Positions 4,185 through 8,348 of a stretch of 8,348 nucleotides of DNA are shown piece after piece; position 1 is the stretch's first letter, and every line of letters begins with the position of its first letter. The DNA lies in NCBI GenBank assembly GCA_030691295.1, contig JAUYEQ010000054.1:1-8348 (forward strand). Direction: 5' to 3'. This DNA comes from Bacteroidota bacterium (GTDB taxonomy: Bacteria > Bacteroidota > Bacteroidia > Bacteroidales > Prolixibacteraceae). The notes beneath the pieces were generated by a model that saw nothing but the letters and a program-made list of their open reading frames with translations, made no database searches and was not told the origin of the DNA. Made by a program: the position numbers and the translations under genes.

Positions 4185-7070
4185 CTATTTATTCACCAAC
4201 CCTTTTACGATGGTACTTTCGGGTTCGCCCAGATAACTTGGCTTTTCTTTTCCTGTTCGAACCACTATTTTTTGAAGTACCACGCCCGGATCGACCATCC
4301 AGACCTTCAAGGTATGCTTACCCGGTTTATCGATCTGATGGGATGAAACCACCCGATTGATGTTGTTGCTTACCCAGCCTTCCCAAATTTTTTCCTGATT
4401 GTTCTTGTTTATGTTCAGGATGACCGGAGCTTCGTCGTCAAACGAAACGGCCACTTCGGTTCCGCCATCGTTGAAATAATCGAGCGTAGGCGACAAATAC
4501 AGGTTCACATCCACTTTTCCGGCCTGATGCAGGTAAATGTCGTATTCCAGACATGCACTTCTTTTGCCCGGAACCTGTGGTTTTGCAGTTACCGGAAAGG
4601 GTTTCATGCCTGATAAAGTTCTTCCCAAATCAGGAATAACTTCCCATTTGACATTGTTTGCAGTAATATTCCGTGAAAAATGTTCGGCCTCGATGGAGAC
4701 AAACCCGTTGCTTTCGACAAATCCTGTGAACGATTTTAATTCAGGATTGAAAACCGGCACTTTCACCAAAACGTCTTTACCTCCGGTTTGCTTTATTGTC
4801 AGAACTACCTCGTGTTTTCCAACCGGAACTTTGCTCCAGTCGGCAGAAATCCAAACCCGCTGTTCTTTCTCAACTTTTCCAGAAGCCAGGGCTGCTTTTA
4901 GCCAGGGCTGACTGGTTGAAATCTGAAAGTCGAAAGGGTGTTTTCCACGGTTGAAAAGATCGATGTAAACAGGTCGTTTTGAAACGGCATCCAATTCCGG
5001 CAAGGTCTGCGGAAATGTTCCTTCAGTAATAAATCCACCCGAACCTTCAATGGAAACGCCCATTTCAGCTTGATCGGGCAAACTGATTTCTTTCACTTCG
5101 GGCATTGAATTCTTTTCGGGCTGCTGCCAGTAAGTATAACCAATATGCGTTTGGGCCATCATGTGATCCCATTTTCCGTTTGCCAGTTTGGTATGGTAAT
5201 AATCGGTAATGTCGGCATCTTTCTGATAAAGTTGCCGCGCTTTTTCGGCCCAGTCGTTGGCGGTTGCCCGACCTTGTGCCGCGGCCTGCCTGTTTTTTGC
5301 CACGGTCAGGTACAATTCATTCAAATTGGCGCAAGCTGTTACCGGATGCAAAACCAATTGATAAAAAGCATCTTTTGCCTGAACTGGCATTTTTTCATTG
5401 AGTAAGGTTGCTTCTTCTGCCAACTTGTTGTAATCCTCCACGATGCGCTCAAATTCCTGAAAATTAGTCAGGCTGTATGTTTCCGGCGAAAGCAATTCGG
5501 GTTTCCGGCGGCCATTGTATTTGGTGTATAAATCGAGCATCCGGGCAATTTTCTGGGCATGTTGGCCGCCAAATTGTTCGGCAGCCCAGGTTTTTGTATA
5601 TTCCGGAAGCCGTTCTTTTGGCCACTCTTCAGGATTGAAAGCATAATCGAGGAAGAAGGAGGTGGGTAGTTCCATCGGTTTCAGGTCGCCAACGTTCACG
5701 AGCCATATTCGATCAACTCCATGCTCGTAAGCATTGTGCATCTGTTCCCAAATTGCTGGCAGCGGACTCGTATTTAGCCATTTGTAATTGCGTGGTCCGC
5801 CAACATAATCGAAATGGTAATAAATGCCGTAGCCACCCGCGCGGGGTTTGTCGTCAGGGCGAGGCAATTTGCGGATATTTCCCCAGTTATCGTCGCAAAG
5901 CAGCAAAGTCACATCATCCGGAACACGCATTCCATTGTCGTAATAATCCTGAACTTCTTTGTAAAGCGCCCACAATTGAGGGGTTTCCGATGCTGGTTTG
6001 CCGGTCGCTTTTTCGATGATTGTCCGCTGATCGGCCACAATTTTTTCAAGCAAAGTGATGTTAGTTTCGGCAGTCATGGCCATGTCGCCATCGCCGCGCA
6101 TTCCCATCGATACAATACTTTCATGGTTTTTCATGCGTTCAATTCCTTCTTTCCAGAATTGTTGAAGCGTATCTTTGTTGGTTTCGTAGTTCCAGACGGC
6201 TCCTTTTTTTATTTTCCACTCGGCATGGGCACGCATCATGGGTTCGTGGTGGGTAGTGCTCATCACAATACCCATTTCTTCGGCCAGTTCAGGATTGATT
6301 GGATCGTCGGTGTTGAAGCTGGCCCACCACATGGCCGGCCACAGGTAATTTCCTTTTAGTCGAAGAATGAGCTCAAATACTTTTTCATAGAACTGGTGGT
6401 TGAAACCACCGTAATTTTTTACCGCCCAGCGGCCAAGTGCGGGTTCTTCGTCGTTCAGGAAAATGCCACGGTATTTCACTTTCGGTTCTCCTGAAATGTA
6501 CCGACCTCCCCGGACATACAATTCTGAATGTTTCTTCGCGGGAACATCGCTCCAGAAATGCCAGGGCGAAACGCCCATCTGGCGCGACAAATCGAACATT
6601 CCGAAGATGGTTCCCCGCTTGTCGCTACCGGCAATAACCAGCGCTTGTTTAATTCCGGGGAAAGGTTTTTTTATTACCTGAATGAGTGAAGTTTCCCACT
6701 TTCCTTCCAAATCTGAAATATCGAGTTTCCCGGAGGCAACCAGTTGATCGATCAGTTTGCTTTTGCCAATGGTTCCGGCAATGATTACTGATTCGGATTT
6801 GGGCAATTGGCCGATCACCAATTCAGGTTTTACAGAAGTAACCTGAAAAACGTCTTCCTGAAAAAGTTTGGCAATGCGGATAACTCCGGGGAATTCACCG
6901 GCATCAATTACAATTGGAACAGCATTTCCACCAGTCATGACCGACATGGCTTGTTTTTCTTTTGAGAAAGCTATAATACTGGTTGATTGTTGCTTTTGCG
7001 CCAGGCTGACGAATGTAAAAACAAATGATAGAAAACAAAACGAAAGGAATTTTTGTGTCAGACGTCTCAT
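4185..7070 (-). CDS. Secreted GH115 xylan alpha-1,2-glucuronidase, 961 aa
   Basis: GH115 enzymes release (4-O-methyl-)alpha-D-glucuronic acid linked 1,2 to xylose, including internal substitutions on xylan. Residues 1-24 form a signal peptide (basic MRRLTQK, hydrophobic core, SLA-Q), so export to the periplasm or cell surface is expected. After a small N-terminal alpha/beta domain (about 30-190), the TIM-barrel-like catalytic part carries the blocks I associate with the family: RGIFLNDEEP (201-210), GNYLWPAMWW (240-249), TTHHEPMMRAH (272-282), GMRGDGD (323-329), LLCDDNWGNIRKLP (390-403) and YHFDYVGGPRNYKW (418-431). A helical region follows (about 485-650), then C-terminal beta domains, the last with an IEAEH strand (793-797) resembling carbohydrate-binding modules. 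Length is normal and no break is seen. It lies downstream of the susD-like gene on the same strand, beyond a terminator, so it probably has its own promoter, though none is obvious in 7071-7176. Confidence 0.92.
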   Translation of the reverse strand: MRRLTQKFLSFCFLSFVFTFVSLAQKQQSTSIIAFSKEKQAMSVMTGGNAVPIVIDAGEFPGVIRIAKLFQEDVFQVTSVKPELVIGQLPKSESVIIAGTIGKSKLIDQLVASGKLDISDLEGKWETSLIQVIKKPFPGIKQALVIAGSDKRGTIFGMFDLSRQMGVSPWHFWSDVPAKKHSELYVRGGRYISGEPKVKYRGIFLNDEEPALGRWAVKNYGGFNHQFYEKVFELILRLKGNYLWPAMWWASFNTDDPINPELAEEMGIVMSTTHHEPMMRAHAEWKIKKGAVWNYETNKDTLQQFWKEGIERMKNHESIVSMGMRGDGDMAMTAETNITLLEKIVADQRTIIEKATGKPASETPQLWALYKEVQDYYDNGMRVPDDVTLLLCDDNWGNIRKLPRPDDKPRAGGYGIYYHFDYVGGPRNYKWLNTSPLPAIWEQMHNAYEHGVDRIWLVNVGDLKPMELPTSFFLDYAFNPEEWPKERLPEYTKTWAAEQFGGQHAQKIARMLDLYTKYNGRRKPELLSPETYSLTNFQEFERIVEDYNKLAEEATLLNEKMPVQAKDAFYQLVLHPVTACANLNELYLTVAKNRQAAAQGRATANDWAEKARQLYQKDADITDYYHTKLANGKWDHMMAQTHIGYTYWQQPEKNSMPEVKEISLPDQAEMGVSIEGSGGFITEGTFPQTLPELDAVSKRPVYIDLFNRGKHPFDFQISTSQPWLKAALASGKVEKEQRVWISADWSKVPVGKHEVVLTIKQTGGKDVLVKVPVFNPELKSFTGFVESNGFVSIEAEHFSRNITANNVKWEVIPDLGRTLSGMKPFPVTAKPQVPGKRSACLEYDIYLHQAGKVDVNLYLSPTLDYFNDGGTEVAVSFDDEAPVILNINKNNQEKIWEGWVSNNINRVVSSHQIDKPGKHTLKVWMVDPGVVLQKIVVRTGKEKPSYLGEPESTIVKGLVNK

Positions 7071-7178
7071 GGCATTCAGGTTTTAATTTGGTTTGAGTCG
7101 GAAATCGAACGGGAACAATTTAGTAAATAATGGCTTAGAACGGGAGGTGAATGATCGAAAAGGTATCAATCATTAGTA

Positions 7179-7213
7179 AAAAGAGGCTGAACTCTTTTGA
7201 GACAGCCTCTTTT
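7179..7213 (-). terminator. Strong rho-independent terminator downstream of the susD-like gene
   Basis: An 11-base perfect stem, AAAAGAGGCTG (7179-7189) with CAGCCTCTTTT (7203-7213), encloses 13 bases that can pair further (CTC-TTTT-GAG). Read on the minus strand, the transcript ends in a GC-rich stem followed by TTTTT-A, a classic intrinsic terminator 34 bases after the susD stop. Because the other arm also ends in Ts on the plus strand, it may act in both directions. It separates the susD transcript from the GH115 gene that starts at 7070. Confidence 0.8.
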
Positions 7214-7246
7214 ATACTAAACAGAATTGATTAAATACCTTTTGTA

Positions 7247-8348
7247 TTAATAACCAGGATTTTGATAAGCCTTTTTCTCTTCAACAGTCATTTGCATACC
7301 ATCGAGCTGGCCTTGTGGGATGGGGCGCAGATAGAGGTATGGTTGAATGTTGCGAGTTACGGTTACCGCCGTATGGTCGCCTTTGGTACTTGAAGCTATT
7401 TTGTATGTACCGGCGATTTCGGCCCATTTTTGGGTACGTACCAAATCGAACCAGCGAAAACCTTCGGCATAATATTCACGCGAGCTTTCAGCCAAAATGT
7501 AGTTGATATCGATAGTTGCAGGTGTTGCAGCGATCATAGCAGCGCTATTGTCAACACTTTTCGCAACATTGTTAAACCGGTCGAATTTCCATTTGCCTGC
7601 GCGTGCCCTTATAACATTGATTAATTCTCTTGCACTTTTTCCCGTTTTCACGGTTGCACCCTTCACTGCTGCTTCGGCTGCAATAAAATAGAATTCAGAG
7701 AATTTAGCGATATTAAACGGTCGGGTTATTGCAGCATTGGGTTGTCCCAATCCACCGGCATTGTCGGTTCGGTAGGTGCTCATCTTCCACGTTCCGGGAT
7801 ATACTACACGGCTTGTGCCGCTAAGTGCGATTACAAAATCAGCTCTTCCGGGTGAAGTTCCTGCCCCAACATTGCTTTTACCTGCACCGGTAGTGTAAGT
7901 AACCGGTATCCCCAGTTCATCGGGCAGGAAGGACAGAATTTTATCTCCCGGGTAAACTTTCAACCCGTTTGCGCCATAATAAAATTCTGTAAGGTCTTTA
8001 TTTTTAGGCCAGTTGCCACGATAAGCGGTTGTAAATGAAGCATCGAACCGGGAATCATCTGTTTTGTTGGCAAAAGTGGTTTCAAATAAGTTTACCGGAG
8101 GGGCCATACGTGTCCATGGACGACCCAGATCCTGAATTGCATCACGAAGGATAGTACTTACTGCTGAACCAGATAGGTCTGCAGTTTTGTAACTTCTGAT
8201 TTCAGTATAGTTCCAGGTCATCATCCATGAAGCAAAATTATCAGCATTGCCGCCACTACCAAATGTAAGGCTTGAGCCGTTATATTTTTCGCTTGTTTGG
8301 GTATGATCGGCGTATAACATCATTTCCTTGTTGCGCTCGTTTCCTCCC
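7247..8348 (-). CDS. SusD/RagB-family glycan-binding lipoprotein, C-terminal ~367 aa (5' end outside window)
   Basis: SusD-like proteins are surface lipoproteins that cap a SusC TonB-dependent transporter and bind the oligosaccharide to be imported. The frame stays open to the window edge, reading GGNERNKEMMLYADH through the two Met codons near 8320. Those are therefore internal, and the signal peptide and lipobox Cys are missing. Visible family features are DDSRFDASFTTAYRG (about 260 residues before the end), the TPR-like helix RPFNIAKFSEFYFIAAEAA with ARELINVIRARAG after it, ILAESSREYYAEGFRWFDLVR, and the closing block LRPIPQGQLDG...QNPGY at the extreme C-terminus. Family members are usually about 500-600 residues, so roughly a third is absent. 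Next to a GH115 gene, the likely ligand is a glucuronoxylan fragment, but SusD sequence alone does not define the ligand. A susC gene is expected just beyond the right edge. Confidence 0.92.
   Translation of the reverse strand, partial: GGNERNKEMMLYADHTQTSEKYNGSSLTFGSGGNADNFASWMMTWNYTEIRSYKTADLSGSAVSTILRDAIQDLGRPWTRMAPPVNLFETTFANKTDDSRFDASFTTAYRGNWPKNKDLTEFYYGANGLKVYPGDKILSFLPDELGIPVTYTTGAGKSNVGAGTSPGRADFVIALSGTSRVVYPGTWKMSTYRTDNAGGLGQPNAAITRPFNIAKFSEFYFIAAEAAVKGATVKTGKSARELINVIRARAGKWKFDRFNNVAKSVDNSAAMIAATPATIDINYILAESSREYYAEGFRWFDLVRTQKWAEIAGTYKIASSTKGDHTAVTVTRNIQPYLYLRPIPQGQLDGMQMTVEEKKAYQNPGY

Noticed and set aside
4154..4360. 68-residue plus-strand frame at the GH115 3' end
   Set aside because: It lies mostly antisense to the GH115 C-terminus, with a low-complexity Arg/Pro/Ser-rich tail. 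No support for a real gene.
5814..6359. 181-residue plus-strand open frame inside the GH115 gene
   Set aside because: It is antisense to an intact, motif-rich GH115 frame, and its translation (many His/Phe, no domain pattern) looks like a shadow of biased codon use.
7071..7176. Minus-strand promoter for GH115 (TAAATTG-like stretch near 7118-7126)
   Set aside because: It does not match TAnnTTTG and has no spaced TTTG upstream. Too weak to annotate.
8318..8323. ATG ATG near 8320 as the start of the susD-like gene
   Set aside because: The frame stays open to the window edge with SusD-like residues before it, and a SusD protein would need an upstream lipoprotein signal and N-terminal TPR region.

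Overview
The window looks like a chromosomal segment from a member of the Bacteroidota. A SusD/RagB-family lipoprotein and a GH115 xylan alpha-glucuronidase sit together at the right end. WG-repeat proteins, common in this phylum, fill the left end. Start codons lack Shine-Dalgarno sequences and tend to follow A-rich leaders, and one promoter-like site fits the Bacteroidota -7 box (TAnnTTTG). The left third is visibly more AT-rich than the right half.

Layout. (1) Bases 1-2319, plus strand: the tail of one WG-repeat protein, an unrecognised 81-residue protein, a large WG-repeat gene split into two frames at a run of nine A (460-1569 and 1571-2143), and a 54-residue two-helix membrane protein. 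These genes are close together and may form one or two operons. (2) Bases 2320-2631 hold no intact gene. They contain a pair of REP-like hairpins sharing an 11-base core, the first 25 codons of a rhuM-like gene cut off abruptly, and a perfect 19-base inverted repeat carrying a promoter-like box. (3) Bases 2632-4067, plus strand: an AbiEi/AbiEii toxin-antitoxin operon with a 4-base overlap. The inverted repeat just upstream is its probable autoregulatory operator. (4) Bases 4185-8348, minus strand: a susD-like gene running off the right edge, a strong intrinsic terminator, then a secreted GH115 alpha-glucuronidase. This is probably part of a glucuronoxylan utilisation locus whose SusC partner would lie beyond the right edge.

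How the parts relate. The right half fits ordinary glycan foraging: SusD captures oligosaccharide at the cell surface, and the GH115 enzyme removes (4-O-methyl-)glucuronic acid side chains from xylan. The middle looks like accessory DNA: a toxin-antitoxin pair sits exactly where a rhuM-like gene has been cut away, beside a REP-like element. The left part is a cluster of repeat proteins of unknown role. I see no wholly new system with a clear mechanism. The points most worth a second look are the A9 frame break in the WG gene, the abiE palindrome, the rhuM scar and the REP-like pair.
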